64,000 nt of DNA from Aequorivita sinensis (GTDB taxonomy: Bacteria; Bacteroidota; Bacteroidia; Flavobacteriales; Flavobacteriaceae). Below, piece by piece: positions 45,489-53,586 of the stretch. The stretch's first letter is position 1. Each line of letters begins with the position of its first letter. A program made the position numbers and the translations under genes. The notes below the pieces were generated by a model that saw only the letters and a program-made list of their open reading frames with translations, made no database searches and was not told the origin of the DNA. The stretch covers positions 124,001 through 188,000 of the forward strand of contig NZ_VDMC01000002.1 in NCBI RefSeq assembly GCF_006346335.1, in the 5' to 3' direction.

Positions 45489-45791
45489 ATGACTATCAAT
45501 TTTGAATATCACGAGGTAACCGCCAGTCCAAGGTTAGAAGCTTTATTGACAGAAAGGTTAAATAAATTGGAATCTAAATACGACTCTATAGTAAGTGCAG
45601 ATGTTTATTTCAAAAAAGAAAATAGCAGCAATCCAGAAAAAGGTAAAATTTGCAGTGTACGTTTAAGCGTGCCTGGCTCTAATATTTTTGCTGAAACATC
45701 AGCAGCATCATTTGAGGCCTCTGTAGCAAAGGTTTCAACAGAGCTTAGAACACAATTACAAAAGCGAAAAGATAAACTACAAGCACATTAA
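45489..45791 (+). CDS. hpf: Short ribosome hibernation-promoting factor (HPF/RaiA)
   Basis: A 100-residue protein of the short HPF class. Features are INFEYHEVTASPRLEALLTE, LNKLESKYDSIVSADVYFKK and the C-terminal basic patch LRTQLQKRKDKLQAH that contacts 16S rRNA. There is no C-terminal dimerisation domain as in long HPF. It binds the 30S decoding region in stationary phase. A 12-bp gap separates it from an ArsC-like gene. Confidence 0.9.
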   Translation: MTINFEYHEVTASPRLEALLTERLNKLESKYDSIVSADVYFKKENSSNPEKGKICSVRLSVPGSNIFAETSAASFEASVAKVSTELRTQLQKRKDKLQAH

Positions 45792-45803
45792 GAATATATA
45801 AAT

Positions 45804-46259
45804 ATGGGAGTAATAGCACGTGACGAAAATCAATTAACACTTATATACAGTAGTAATACACGTGTAGGTACACATACGTTGAGTTATCTTACAGGTATCG
45901 AAAAACCGTATTTAGCAATTGATATAGCAAAAACGAAAGTTGGAGATACCCAATGGGTAGAAATAGCAAAAGCTCTTGGAGTGAAAGTTGGCGACCTAGT
46001 AGACACTCGTGAGCTTGATCTAAATTCTGAAAACACTTCAGATTTTAATACAGAGGATTGGATAAAAATTATTCAAAGCAATGATTTTGTAATATCCAAA
46101 CCAATTGCTATAAATGGGAATAGAACAAAACAAATTGAGAATCCAACAGAAATATTAGAGTTTTTTGAAGTTGAATCTGCAGGTTTGGAGCAAAGTCCTT
46201 CCAACGAAACTCCACCAAACATTCAACCTACTTCCGAAAACGAAAATTTTATAGAGTAA
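45804..46259 (+). CDS. ArsC/Spx-fold protein without the catalytic cysteine
   Basis: A 151-residue protein. It shows the arsenate-reductase-like pattern in order: LTLIYSSNTRVGTHTLSYL where NPxCSKSR would be, then LVDTRELDLNSE, EDWIKIIQSNDFVISKPIAI and NGNRTKQIENPTEILEFF. The active-site cysteine is replaced, and a Ser/Thr/Asn-rich tail of 30 residues is added. It is probably not a reductase. An Spx-like binding role is possible. It shares an operon with hpf, which hints at a stress or stationary-phase task. Confidence 0.7.
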   Translation: MGVIARDENQLTLIYSSNTRVGTHTLSYLTGIEKPYLAIDIAKTKVGDTQWVEIAKALGVKVGDLVDTRELDLNSENTSDFNTEDWIKIIQSNDFVISKPIAINGNRTKQIENPTEILEFFEVESAGLEQSPSNETPPNIQPTSENENFIE

Positions 46260-46270
46260 TAAAATTAAAT

Positions 46271-46331
46271 AACTGTTTTTATTAGTATTTAGGAATCTAG
46301 TCCTTTACACTAATAAAAACAGTTTTTTTAT
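46271..46331. terminator. Strong intrinsic terminator after the hpf operon
   Basis: Perfect 16-bp arms at 46271-46286 and 46309-46324 are followed by a T-run. It separates the plus-strand hpf operon from the end of the minus-strand polyketide operon and may serve both. Confidence 0.9.
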
Positions 46332-46371
46332 ACCAATTTAAACTCGGTAACTGTTTACAACGAATACCTAA

Positions 46372-46620
46372 TTATTCCGTTTTCTGCTTGATCAAATTAA
46401 TTACATCATTTAGATTTCTGAGTTTTTCGAGATCTTCATTTTTTATTTCGATATCAAAAACATCTTCTACATCTAGAACAATATCAATTAAATGGGCTGA
46501 GTTGATATTCAATTCTTTTGTAAGATCACTTTCTCTACTAATTTCCATTTTAGAAACATCTTCTGGTAGGTAGTTCTTTATAATTGGTTCAATTTTTATA
46601 TAAATTTCTTCTGATGTCAT
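46372..46620 (-). CDS. Acyl carrier protein of the polyketide operon
   Basis: An 82-residue four-helix ACP, the last gene of the operon. The phosphopantetheine site reads N40-S41-A42 instead of DSL (LTKELNINSAHLIDIVLDVE), followed by the acidic helix II/III region. Ser41 remains as attachment residue. The divergent site and location mark it as a dedicated carrier, not the housekeeping AcpP. It ends the operon 3 nt after the ketosynthase gene. Confidence 0.88.
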   Translation of the reverse strand: MTSEEIYIKIEPIIKNYLPEDVSKMEISRESDLTKELNINSAHLIDIVLDVEDVFDIEIKNEDLEKLRNLNDVINLIKQKTE

Positions 46621-46623
46621 ATT

Positions 46624-47898
46624 TTATTTATTTTTTTTGAAAATAACACAAGCGTTAACATCTCCAAACCCAAAACTCGCTTTGGCCATTATGTTAAATG
46701 TTTTGTAAAGAGTTTGTGTTGGAATTTTATCTATGGAAATATTCTTTAGTATTTCAGGGTGTATAGGTTCACAGTTATTATTTTGAAAAATAAATCCTTC
46801 TTTCATTTGTACTAATGCCGAAACTATTTCAATACTAGCACTGGCACCTATACAATGCCCTATTGCACCTTTTAAGGAATTTATAAAAGGAAAGTTATTT
46901 CCTTTTCTATTAAGTGCTTTACACCAACTTTCAATTTCGTCTGGGTCTTTAGAAGTTGCTGTTAAATGACCATTTATATATTCAATATCTCTTCCTTCAA
47001 TTTTTGAATCATTTAAGGCTGCTTGTATACATTTTATAATAGCTTTATTATTAGGAGCTGTCATAGTTCCCTTACCTCTTTGTCCACCGTTATTAACGGC
47101 ACCCCCTAAAACTTCTGCATAAATAGTGGCTCCTCTTTTTTCCGCACTCGTTAACGATTCTAAGAGGTATGCCCCTGCTCCACTACCCGGTATAAATCCA
47201 TTTGCGGTTTCACTTAAAGGACCCGGAACTTTTTCGGGAGCATCGTTATATCTATAATTGGTAATTCTTAAGGCGTCAAAACCTGCCCAAATATATGGCC
47301 CATGATCACTAGTACTCCCACAAAGCATTTGCTTGGCTTTGCCAGTTTTAATTCTTTCGTAACCTAATAGTAGCGCCTCAGTACCAGTGGAACAGGCAGA
47401 TGAATTTGTTGTAACAATATTCCCTGCACCAATTAAACCACCTAAATAAGCACTAATTCCGCTAGTCATTATTTGTTGAACGGTATTGCTACTTAACCTA
47501 CGTGCGTTTTTATCATCTACTTTATGTATGCTTTCTCTAAACTTTTCTACGCTACTTACTCCGGTTCCGAAAATAATTCCTAAATCCCACAAAGGGTCAT
47601 CATCAATTTTAGATGCTGAAATTTTTGCATCTTTTAGAGCGTCCATTCCTGCAATAATTCCATATAAAATACTACTACTTTTAAAATTTCGTAACTGTAA
47701 TTCCGTAAGATATTCCCTCTTTTTTTCTTCAGTAACTTCAGGAATAGCACCTAAATGACAAGAAAACTTTAAATCTTCTAATTCAGAATAATAACGAATT
47801 CCAGAATTACCATTTTTTAAAGCTTTTGTAAAATCGGGCAGCCCCACTCCTATTGGGGAACAAACACCTAAACCAGTTATTACAACCCTATTATTCAT
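46624..47898 (-). CDS. Beta-ketoacyl-ACP synthase (KAS I/II type)
   Basis: A 424-residue ketosynthase starting VVITGLGVCSPIG. The active site is Cys169 in NSSACSTGTEAL, with His311 (NGHLTATSKDPDE) and Lys343/His348 (SLKGAIGHCIGAS), so the Cys-His-His set is complete. The usual HGTxT is relaxed to HLTAT. It should extend acyl chains on the adjacent ACP. Its start overlaps the dehydratase stop by 8 nt, which indicates translational coupling. It could be aryl-polyene-like, but no chain-length-factor partner is present. Confidence 0.9.
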   Translation of the reverse strand: MNNRVVITGLGVCSPIGVGLPDFTKALKNGNSGIRYYSELEDLKFSCHLGAIPEVTEEKKREYLTELQLRNFKSSSILYGIIAGMDALKDAKISASKIDDDPLWDLGIIFGTGVSSVEKFRESIHKVDDKNARRLSSNTVQQIMTSGISAYLGGLIGAGNIVTTNSSACSTGTEALLLGYERIKTGKAKQMLCGSTSDHGPYIWAGFDALRITNYRYNDAPEKVPGPLSETANGFIPGSGAGAYLLESLTSAEKRGATIYAEVLGGAVNNGGQRGKGTMTAPNNKAIIKCIQAALNDSKIEGRDIEYINGHLTATSKDPDEIESWCKALNRKGNNFPFINSLKGAIGHCIGASASIEIVSALVQMKEGFIFQNNNCEPIHPEILKNISIDKIPTQTLYKTFNIMAKASFGFGDVNACVIFKKNK

Positions 47899-48331
47899 AC
47901 TTCTTTACCATTCCGCTTAATTCACCATTCGCCACTAGCTCCCCTTTTTCATTAAACATCTTAACCTTGCATTTTAATTTATTAAATCTAAAGTAAACCT
48001 TTTCAGAAACTACGTTTACTTTTTCTCCAGGAAACACAGGAATAAGAAAGTCAACTTGAGAACTGCTAAATGCAACAGAAGTTTTTACAGAAACCTCTTC
48101 TGAATTTAATAAATAAATTCCCAAACACACAAGCCCGATTTGAGCCATGCACTCTATTAGGATTACCCCTGGTGTTACAGGATTTTCTTTAAAATGACTT
48201 TGGTAAAAATATTCGTCCTTTTTAAAAGTATAATAGCCCTCGACCATTTCAGTAGAAATCATAGTGAGTTTGTCCACAAATAAAAACTCGGCTCCGTAAG
48301 GAAGTAATTTTATTATATTATCGCTCTTCAA
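47891..48331 (-). CDS. FabZ-like 3-hydroxyacyl-ACP dehydratase
   Basis: A 146-residue hot-dog protein. It has the FabZ pattern LLPYGAEFLFVDKL, then SHFKENPVTPGVILIECMAQ with His46 and Glu60 at the canonical 14-residue spacing. It removes water from 3-hydroxyacyl-ACP. It sits between the enoyl reductase and ketosynthase genes and overlaps the latter. Confidence 0.85.
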   Translation of the reverse strand: MKSDNIIKLLPYGAEFLFVDKLTMISTEMVEGYYTFKKDEYFYQSHFKENPVTPGVILIECMAQIGLVCLGIYLLNSEEVSVKTSVAFSSSQVDFLIPVFPGEKVNVVSEKVYFRFNKLKCKVKMFNEKGELVANGELSGMVKKYE

Positions 48332-48345
48332 ATCTTATTTTTTAA

Positions 48346-49113
48346 TTACCGAAGACTTTCGCCACCATCCACTTTTATAATAGTTCCATTTATCCACTTA
48401 GCTTCATCTTTGCAAAGTAAAAAAACCACATTTGCGACATCTTCTGCTTGAGTCATTCTTTTAAATGGATTTCTCATTTTACTCATTTCCGCTAATTTCT
48501 CACTACCTGGAATCATTTTAAAAGATGCTGTTTGTGTGGTACCTGCTTGAATACAATTGGATGTTAAATTAAGTGAAGCAAGTTCTACAGCCATGCTTCT
48601 CATTAAAGATTCTAAAACCGATTTTGCAGCTGAAACTGCTGCATAACCAGGCCAAACCCTAGTATTTCCTTCACTTGTAAAAGCTAAATTTCTAGCACTA
48701 TCTGCAAATTTATTCTGTTGGATTAAAGCTTGAGTCCACTCGTACCAACTAGTTGCCATTGCATGTATTGTTATATCTAAATCTTGTTTGTCAAGATTAG
48801 TTCCATCGTGAGTCATAGCCTTTAAACTTCCTTTCGCAATACTATGTAATAACAGTTTCACACTCTTTTCCGGTAATTCAGAAATTATTTGATTTCTTAC
48901 CTCTTTATTTAAAGCATCTTTATTAAAAGTTTTTATATCTACTCCAAACGCTTTTAATTTAGAAACTTCACCTTCAAATTCAGGTATGTTACTTTTTCTA
49001 TCTCTATGAACAATACAAATATTCATACCTTCAGAAGCTAGTTTTATAGCACTTGCAAGACCTAAACCACTACTTCCACCTAAAATCACTGCCCATTGAT
49101 TTTTTAAACTCAT
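48346..49113 (-). CDS. FabL/FabI-like enoyl-ACP reductase (SDR)
   Basis: A 255-residue SDR with cofactor loop LGGSSGLGLA and LLLHSIAKGS, the 'HSIA' phrase typical of enoyl reductases. The active site is Y157-x6-K164 (GYAAVSAAKSVLESL), the enoyl-ACP-reductase spacing, not the YxxxK of ketoreductases. It ends INGTIIKVDGGESLR as in FabL. It would reduce the enoyl chain made by the adjacent dehydratase. No ketoreductase gene is present, so that step must be borrowed from housekeeping FabG. Confidence 0.75.
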   Translation of the reverse strand: MSLKNQWAVILGGSSGLGLASAIKLASEGMNICIVHRDRKSNIPEFEGEVSKLKAFGVDIKTFNKDALNKEVRNQIISELPEKSVKLLLHSIAKGSLKAMTHDGTNLDKQDLDITIHAMATSWYEWTQALIQQNKFADSARNLAFTSEGNTRVWPGYAAVSAAKSVLESLMRSMAVELASLNLTSNCIQAGTTQTASFKMIPGSEKLAEMSKMRNPFKRMTQAEDVANVVFLLCKDEAKWINGTIIKVDGGESLR

Positions 49114-49124
49114 AGTCCCTTACC

Positions 49125-50174
49125 TTAAAACTTTAACAATATGCGCTGAGCAGAAAATCCTGGGCCAAAGCTTAACATAAGTCCATAGGATCCAGCTTCA
49201 GGATTTCGTGTCATAAATCTTTCTAGAACAAAAAGGACGGTGGCACTACTCATGTTTCCATAGAGCCTTAATACTTCCTTGGTATCGGTAATATTTTTCC
49301 CCAATTTACCAAAAAGTTCTTCCACAGTTTCTACAATTTTTCTACCTCCAGGGTGGAAAATAAGGTGGTCTATATTTTCAATTGCTAAACCATTCTTTCT
49401 TAAAAATGGGTGAATAATTTTAGGGAAGTGTTCTGCTATTTTTTCAGGTACTTCTTTATCTAGTATCATTTGTAATCCAGTATCTACAAGCTTAAATCCC
49501 ATCATATCAGTTGCGTCATAGAAATGATACATTTCATCAGCAATTATCTCAGGCCCAGCATCCTCTTCACAAGAAGATAATAGAACACAAGCAGCACCAT
49601 CTCCAAATATTGCGGTACTTACAATATTTGCCATTGAATAATCATTAATTTGAAAGGTGGCAGTTGGAGCTTCTATTGAAACTAAAGCTGCTCTTTTTCC
49701 CGGATTCGCTTTTAAAAAATTTCGAGCATAGATTATTCCAGAAACACCAGCAGCGCACCCCATTTCAGTTACGGGTAAACGCACTACATCATCCCTCATT
49801 TTAAGATCATTAATTAGATAAGCATCAACCGATGGAATCATAATTCCTGTACAACTTACGGTAATAATAAAATCAATATCAGTAGGCTTCCAATTTGCTT
49901 TATTTAGTGCTTTTTGTAGGCATTCTTTGCCCATCTTTTTTATTTCCTTAATGTAAATGTCATTACGAGATTCAAAACTGGGATTTTCAAATACTTCTAC
50001 AGGGTTCATAATAGAATAGCGTTTGTCCACCCCTGCTCCTTCCATTATTTTCACTACTTTACGTTTGTATCGGTTATCTTGATCGCTCATCCAATTTTTA
50101 ACTAGCTCAATAATCTCAGGTGTTTCTCTACCATGTTGAGCTACTTGAGTCGAAACTGTTTTGATTTTTACCAT
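49125..50174 (-). CDS. Type III polyketide synthase (chalcone-synthase-like)
   Basis: A 349-residue thiolase-fold enzyme of the PKS III family. The Cys-His-Asn triad is visible as Cys140 (VTEMGCAAGVSG), His274 (IFHPGGRKI) and Asn307 (YGNMSSATVLFVL). The end GLMLSFGPGFSAQRILLKF is typical. These enzymes extend an acyl starter with malonyl-CoA and cyclise it to resorcinols, pyrones or phloroglucinols. The neighbouring fatty-acid genes suggest a dedicated acyl-ACP starter. The stop is 11 nt from the reductase gene, and the start shares one base with the methyltransferase stop. Confidence 0.92.
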   Translation of the reverse strand: MVKIKTVSTQVAQHGRETPEIIELVKNWMSDQDNRYKRKVVKIMEGAGVDKRYSIMNPVEVFENPSFESRNDIYIKEIKKMGKECLQKALNKANWKPTDIDFIITVSCTGIMIPSVDAYLINDLKMRDDVVRLPVTEMGCAAGVSGIIYARNFLKANPGKRAALVSIEAPTATFQINDYSMANIVSTAIFGDGAACVLLSSCEEDAGPEIIADEMYHFYDATDMMGFKLVDTGLQMILDKEVPEKIAEHFPKIIHPFLRKNGLAIENIDHLIFHPGGRKIVETVEELFGKLGKNITDTKEVLRLYGNMSSATVLFVLERFMTRNPEAGSYGLMLSFGPGFSAQRILLKF

Positions 50175-50893
50175 TATTTATTTTTATTTATAATCCATTG
50201 AAATCTGTAAGCCCAACACCAACGGATAGTACTTTTTTGATTTGGAATATGCCCTGAAAACCTAACTAGTTCATTTTTTTTAAAACCTCTTGCGATGGAT
50301 ATTAAACCGTCGTGTCTAGCCGTTTTTGTTTTCAGAAATAATTTATGTACCAATTTAAACAAATTAAATGCTAGTTTACTTCTTTCTAAATCATTTATAA
50401 CTATCCCTAATCGTGACTTGACCAAAAACTTTTTTAATAACTTTTCTATTTCTTCATTTTTGAAGTGATGAAGAAATAATGTACATAAAACAATATCGCT
50501 TTCAGGTATTGCTTCTGTATTGTTTACGACATCCATATTAAGAAATGAAATATTTGAATAACCAACGCTTTTGGATTTGGCTATTTCTAATATGTTTTCA
50601 TTGAAATCTATACCAATAAGCTTAAATCTTAAATTTTGCTTTACAGAATAATCAGCACATTTTCTTAGCATTTCTCCGTCGCCACACCCTATATCAATTA
50701 TTGTAACGGCATTGTCTCTAGAGTGATTTTTTATTAACTTTTTAACCCCATCAATGGTAATGTGATTGCCCCCCAACCACTTGTTTATAGCTTTTAAGTC
50801 AAGCAGTAGATTATTCAATTCATCTCCTTGAAAATCCAAACTGTCCATCACTTCTTTTTGAGAAGATCTATTTTTATGGCTGAAACTAATCAT
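50174..50893 (-). CDS. Class I SAM-dependent methyltransferase
   Basis: A 239-residue methyltransferase. Motif I is TIIDIGCGDGEMLR (near residue 65), followed by KLIGIDFNENILEIA and DIVLCTLFLHHFKNEE. No membrane helix is visible, so it differs from the ICMT-type SrsB and BpsB of other type III PKS operons. It probably methylates the polyketide (O or C). Its ATG overlaps the oxidoreductase stop (ATGA). Confidence 0.82.
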   Translation of the reverse strand: MISFSHKNRSSQKEVMDSLDFQGDELNNLLLDLKAINKWLGGNHITIDGVKKLIKNHSRDNAVTIIDIGCGDGEMLRKCADYSVKQNLRFKLIGIDFNENILEIAKSKSVGYSNISFLNMDVVNNTEAIPESDIVLCTLFLHHFKNEEIEKLLKKFLVKSRLGIVINDLERSKLAFNLFKLVHKLFLKTKTARHDGLISIARGFKKNELVRFSGHIPNQKSTIRWCWAYRFQWIINKNK

Positions 50894-52017
50894 TTAGTAG
50901 GATTACCATGTGTTTTTTTAATTAGTATAGGAATTATTGATGGAAATGTTTTGGCTACGGAAAATCCAATTTTTGAACTAAAATGGTTCATCAACAAAGT
51001 TTGAATGGCTCTTCCTGTTTTTAGTCTTTTTCCAAATTCATTATTCCATAATCGAGTGTAATTCACTTCTAAAATACCTCTGTTAAAACTATCTTTCTGC
51101 ATTACTTCTAAAAATAAATTTGAAAATATTTGAGCACTTCTAATTGCCATTGCCATTCCGTTTCCACATAATGGATGAATTAATCCAGCACTGTCACCAA
51201 TCATAAAGATATGATTTTCTACGGGTTTCTTTTTTTGAAAAGAAACTTGACTAATAGTTAATGATTTCTCGAAAATGGGTTTTGCAGTTTTATAAAACTC
51301 TTTTAGAAATGGGTTCTTACTCATTTCGTTACTCTGAAAAGCATCAATATCACCATATTTTTTAAATGCTTTAAAAGTGGTTAAATAACAAGCATTAACA
51401 GCATTAGTTTCGATTTTACTAAGGCCGCAATATCCGCCATTAAAATTGTGTAAAGCCACAGTATCGTCAGGAAAATCAAACTCATAATGACCCTTAACAG
51501 CAAGCCAAGGGGATTTTTGTAATATAAAATCTCTTTTTAAAAAAGAATCAATATTCGATCTTTTTCCAAATGCTCCCACAACAAATTCCGCTGTAAAGAT
51601 TTCTTTATTCTGAGTAGAAACTTTAAAATTCCCATCTTGAAAAAGTATTTTCTCAACAGTATCAAATTTTATTTCTATTTCATTCTTTAAAGATTCAAAA
51701 ATTAAATTATCAAAAGCGTAACGACTAATTCCGAAGCCACCTAATGGAAGATCAGTGTTAAGAGTTGTACCTTCTAAATTCGTGAGATTGAATCTTGTGA
51801 TTTTTTTCGCTCCAATAGAAAAAGGATCAATGTTTAAGGAAGTTAGATATGGTAGAATTTCATTACTTACATATTCACCACACACTTTATGGTTTGGATA
51901 TGTATTCTTTTCAATCAAACATATCTTTAAGTTATGATTAGATAAAGATAAAGCAGTGGTAAGGCCTGCAAGACCTCCACCAATTATAATTAAATCCCAT
52001 TTATTCTTTCTAACCAT
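50890..52017 (-). CDS. FAD-dependent oxidoreductase of the polyketide operon
   Basis: A 375-residue flavoprotein, first gene of the operon. It has the dinucleotide motif IIIGGGLAGLTTALSLSNH, the HKVCGEYVSNE loop of the geranylgeranyl-reductase/phenol-hydroxylase group, and the ribityl motif MIGDSAGLIHPLCGNGMA. It likely hydroxylates or reduces the polyketide product, as the flavoprotein SrsC does in the Streptomyces srs operon. Only 70 bp containing the upstream terminator precede it, and no clear TAnnTTTG promoter was found there. Confidence 0.85.
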   Translation of the reverse strand: MVRKNKWDLIIIGGGLAGLTTALSLSNHNLKICLIEKNTYPNHKVCGEYVSNEILPYLTSLNIDPFSIGAKKITRFNLTNLEGTTLNTDLPLGGFGISRYAFDNLIFESLKNEIEIKFDTVEKILFQDGNFKVSTQNKEIFTAEFVVGAFGKRSNIDSFLKRDFILQKSPWLAVKGHYEFDFPDDTVALHNFNGGYCGLSKIETNAVNACYLTTFKAFKKYGDIDAFQSNEMSKNPFLKEFYKTAKPIFEKSLTISQVSFQKKKPVENHIFMIGDSAGLIHPLCGNGMAMAIRSAQIFSNLFLEVMQKDSFNRGILEVNYTRLWNNEFGKRLKTGRAIQTLLMNHFSSKIGFSVAKTFPSIIPILIKKTHGNPTK

Positions 52018-52038
52018 AATATATCTAATAAAAATAAA

Positions 52039-52067
52039 AAATCCCGCTCCAATTATGGGCGGGATTT
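52039..52067 (-). terminator. Intrinsic terminator after the OmpA gene
   Basis: AAATCCCGC (52039-52047) pairs with GCGGGATTT (52059-52067). On the minus strand it runs into TTTTTTATTTTT. It lies 22 nt before the first gene of the polyketide operon, so readthrough may feed that operon. Confidence 0.85.
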
Positions 52068-52087
52068 AAAATACTTTCAAATATTAA

Positions 52088-52795
52088 TTATTCTCCAGCT
52101 TCGTTCTTTGCATCATTCTTCATTTTTTCATTTGGAACGATAGCAATGTTTACACGTCTGTTTTTAGCTCTTCCTTCTACAGTACTATTGTCTGCAATAG
52201 GAGTATCAGGTCCGAACCACTTAGTTGTAATTCTTCCAGAACCAAGTCCTTTTTGAGATACGAAATAATTGGTTACCGAATTAGCTCGATCTCTAGAAAG
52301 TGTCATATTAAAATCTCTTGGACCTGTACTATCAGTATGTCCTACTACCAAAATATTAGTATCAGGGTATTCCTTTAATACATTTGCCAATCTATCAAGA
52401 GTTTCTTGAGATTGAGTGTTTAAGTTATATTTGTTAGTAGCAAAATAAACACCACTGTTTTCATCAAAAGTAACTACAATTCCATCATCAACTCTTTCTA
52501 CTTGAGCTCCAGGAATTTCCTCTTCAATTTTTTGTGCTTGTTTATCCATTTTGTTACCGATAATTACACCAGCACTACCACCAACTACACCACCAATTAC
52601 TGCTCCTAGTTCGCTGTTTCCTCCTTTTCCAATATTATTTCCTAATATGGCACCGAGTACAGCCCCACCAGTAGCACCAATTACAGCGCCCTTTTGTTTA
52701 TTATTTGCGTTTCTAGTTGCTTCACAGCTTCCTAAGCTTATTACTAGTGTAAATGCTAAAGCAACTAATGCGGTTTGTTTAAAAAAAGTTTTCAT
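52088..52795 (-). CDS. OmpA-family lipoprotein with glycine zipper
   Basis: A 235-residue lipoprotein with lipobox SLGSC (Cys24). A glycine-zipper segment (GAVIGATGGAVLGAILG and GAVIGGVVGGSAGVIIG) spans about residues 36-80. The C-terminal OmpA domain has VVGHTDSTGPRDFNMTLSRD and GRAKNRRVNIAI, the peptidoglycan-binding residues. It anchors the outer membrane to the wall. It lies 6 nt after the lipocalin-like gene, as is usual in flavobacteria. Confidence 0.92.
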   Translation of the reverse strand: MKTFFKQTALVALAFTLVISLGSCEATRNANNKQKGAVIGATGGAVLGAILGNNIGKGGNSELGAVIGGVVGGSAGVIIGNKMDKQAQKIEEEIPGAQVERVDDGIVVTFDENSGVYFATNKYNLNTQSQETLDRLANVLKEYPDTNILVVGHTDSTGPRDFNMTLSRDRANSVTNYFVSQKGLGSGRITTKWFGPDTPIADNSTVEGRAKNRRVNIAIVPNEKMKNDAKNEAGE

Positions 52796-52801
52796 AAGTT
52801 T

Positions 52802-53281
52802 TTATTCGTTTATTTTAGAAAAGTTCATATTAATTTTAAATGGTTTACCATCAAGATTTACAGTTTGCTCCCAACGCATTGAATTTTCGTTAAGTTGAGT
52901 TAAGCGCAATCTATAACCAGCATTTGTATCTGATTTACCTTTGGCATTTGTAGGTTTAAGTAAGAAATCATACAACCCACTTGTTGGATCTATTTCTTGA
53001 ATTGTAAAAATAAAGTTACGTTCACCAGTAGGACAATTAGAATTTTCGATATTGTATCTACCAGTATTATTGTTAGGGATAAAACGCCACATACTGCCTT
53101 CAAAACATTCTGCAGATGTGTCATTAAACATTGTAACGTTAAATGTACCAGACGAATCGTATGAAACTTCATCTAAATTCCAGTAACCTTTAATTACTTT
53201 ACGAGATTCTTGTACTGTTTTTGGGGTACCGCAAGCAAAAGCGGTTGCAGCAACTAGTGCTAACATAATTAGTTTTTTCAT
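52802..53281 (-). CDS. Lipocalin-like lipoprotein
   Basis: A 159-residue lipoprotein with lipobox TAFAC (Cys17). The mature part has VIKGYWNLDEVSYDSSG, SMWRFIPNNNTGRYNI and MRWEQTVNLDGKPFKI, a lipocalin-like beta-barrel pattern. It probably sits in the outer membrane, maybe binding a small ligand. It is co-transcribed with the OmpA gene. Confidence 0.78.
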   Translation of the reverse strand: MKKLIMLALVAATAFACGTPKTVQESRKVIKGYWNLDEVSYDSSGTFNVTMFNDTSAECFEGSMWRFIPNNNTGRYNIENSNCPTGERNFIFTIQEIDPTSGLYDFLLKPTNAKGKSDTNAGYRLRLTQLNENSMRWEQTVNLDGKPFKINMNFSKINE

Positions 53282-53327
53282 AATTTTAAAATGTGATTTG
53301 TTTGTAAATAAATTGGTTAGAATAACA

Positions 53328-53489
53328 CTATTTTCTAAATAGTCTAGAAAGTAGGGATAGCACTAGTAATACAATAAAAATCCAAAAAATAATCATTGCG
53401 ATGTCAGTTGCACCATCTGCGATGCCCCCGAATCCAAAGATTCCAGCAATTATTGCTATTACCAAGAAAATAATAATCCAGCGTACCAT
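53328..53489 (-). CDS. DUF1328-family small membrane protein (YtjA-like)
   Basis: A 53-residue protein starting [20 protein letters not shown], then [18 protein letters not shown] and a hydrophobic end with basic tail SRLFRK. It matches the DUF1328 pattern of two helices with a GFGGIA turn. Function is unknown, and relatives are stress-linked. It stands 46 bp upstream of the lipocalin gene on the same strand. A near-match promoter TACTTTAG lies upstream. Confidence 0.85.
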   Translation of the reverse strand: MVRWIIIFLVIAIIAGIFGFGGIADGATDIAMIIFWIFIVLLVLSLLSRLFRK

Positions 53490-53586
53490 ATTGTTTAGTT
53501 TTAATGATTAGTATTTCACTAAAGTAAACAACAATTTTAACGTTTGTATTTCCTTTATCTAAAGTTTAACAGAGAGTGTTAAATGA

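Noticed and set aside
46372-52017. Flexirubin or aryl-polyene cluster
   Set aside because: Ketosynthase, dehydratase and ACP look similar, but there is no ammonia-lyase, chain-length-factor partner, DarA/DarB pair, acyltransferase or transporter. The type III PKS gives a different core chemistry.
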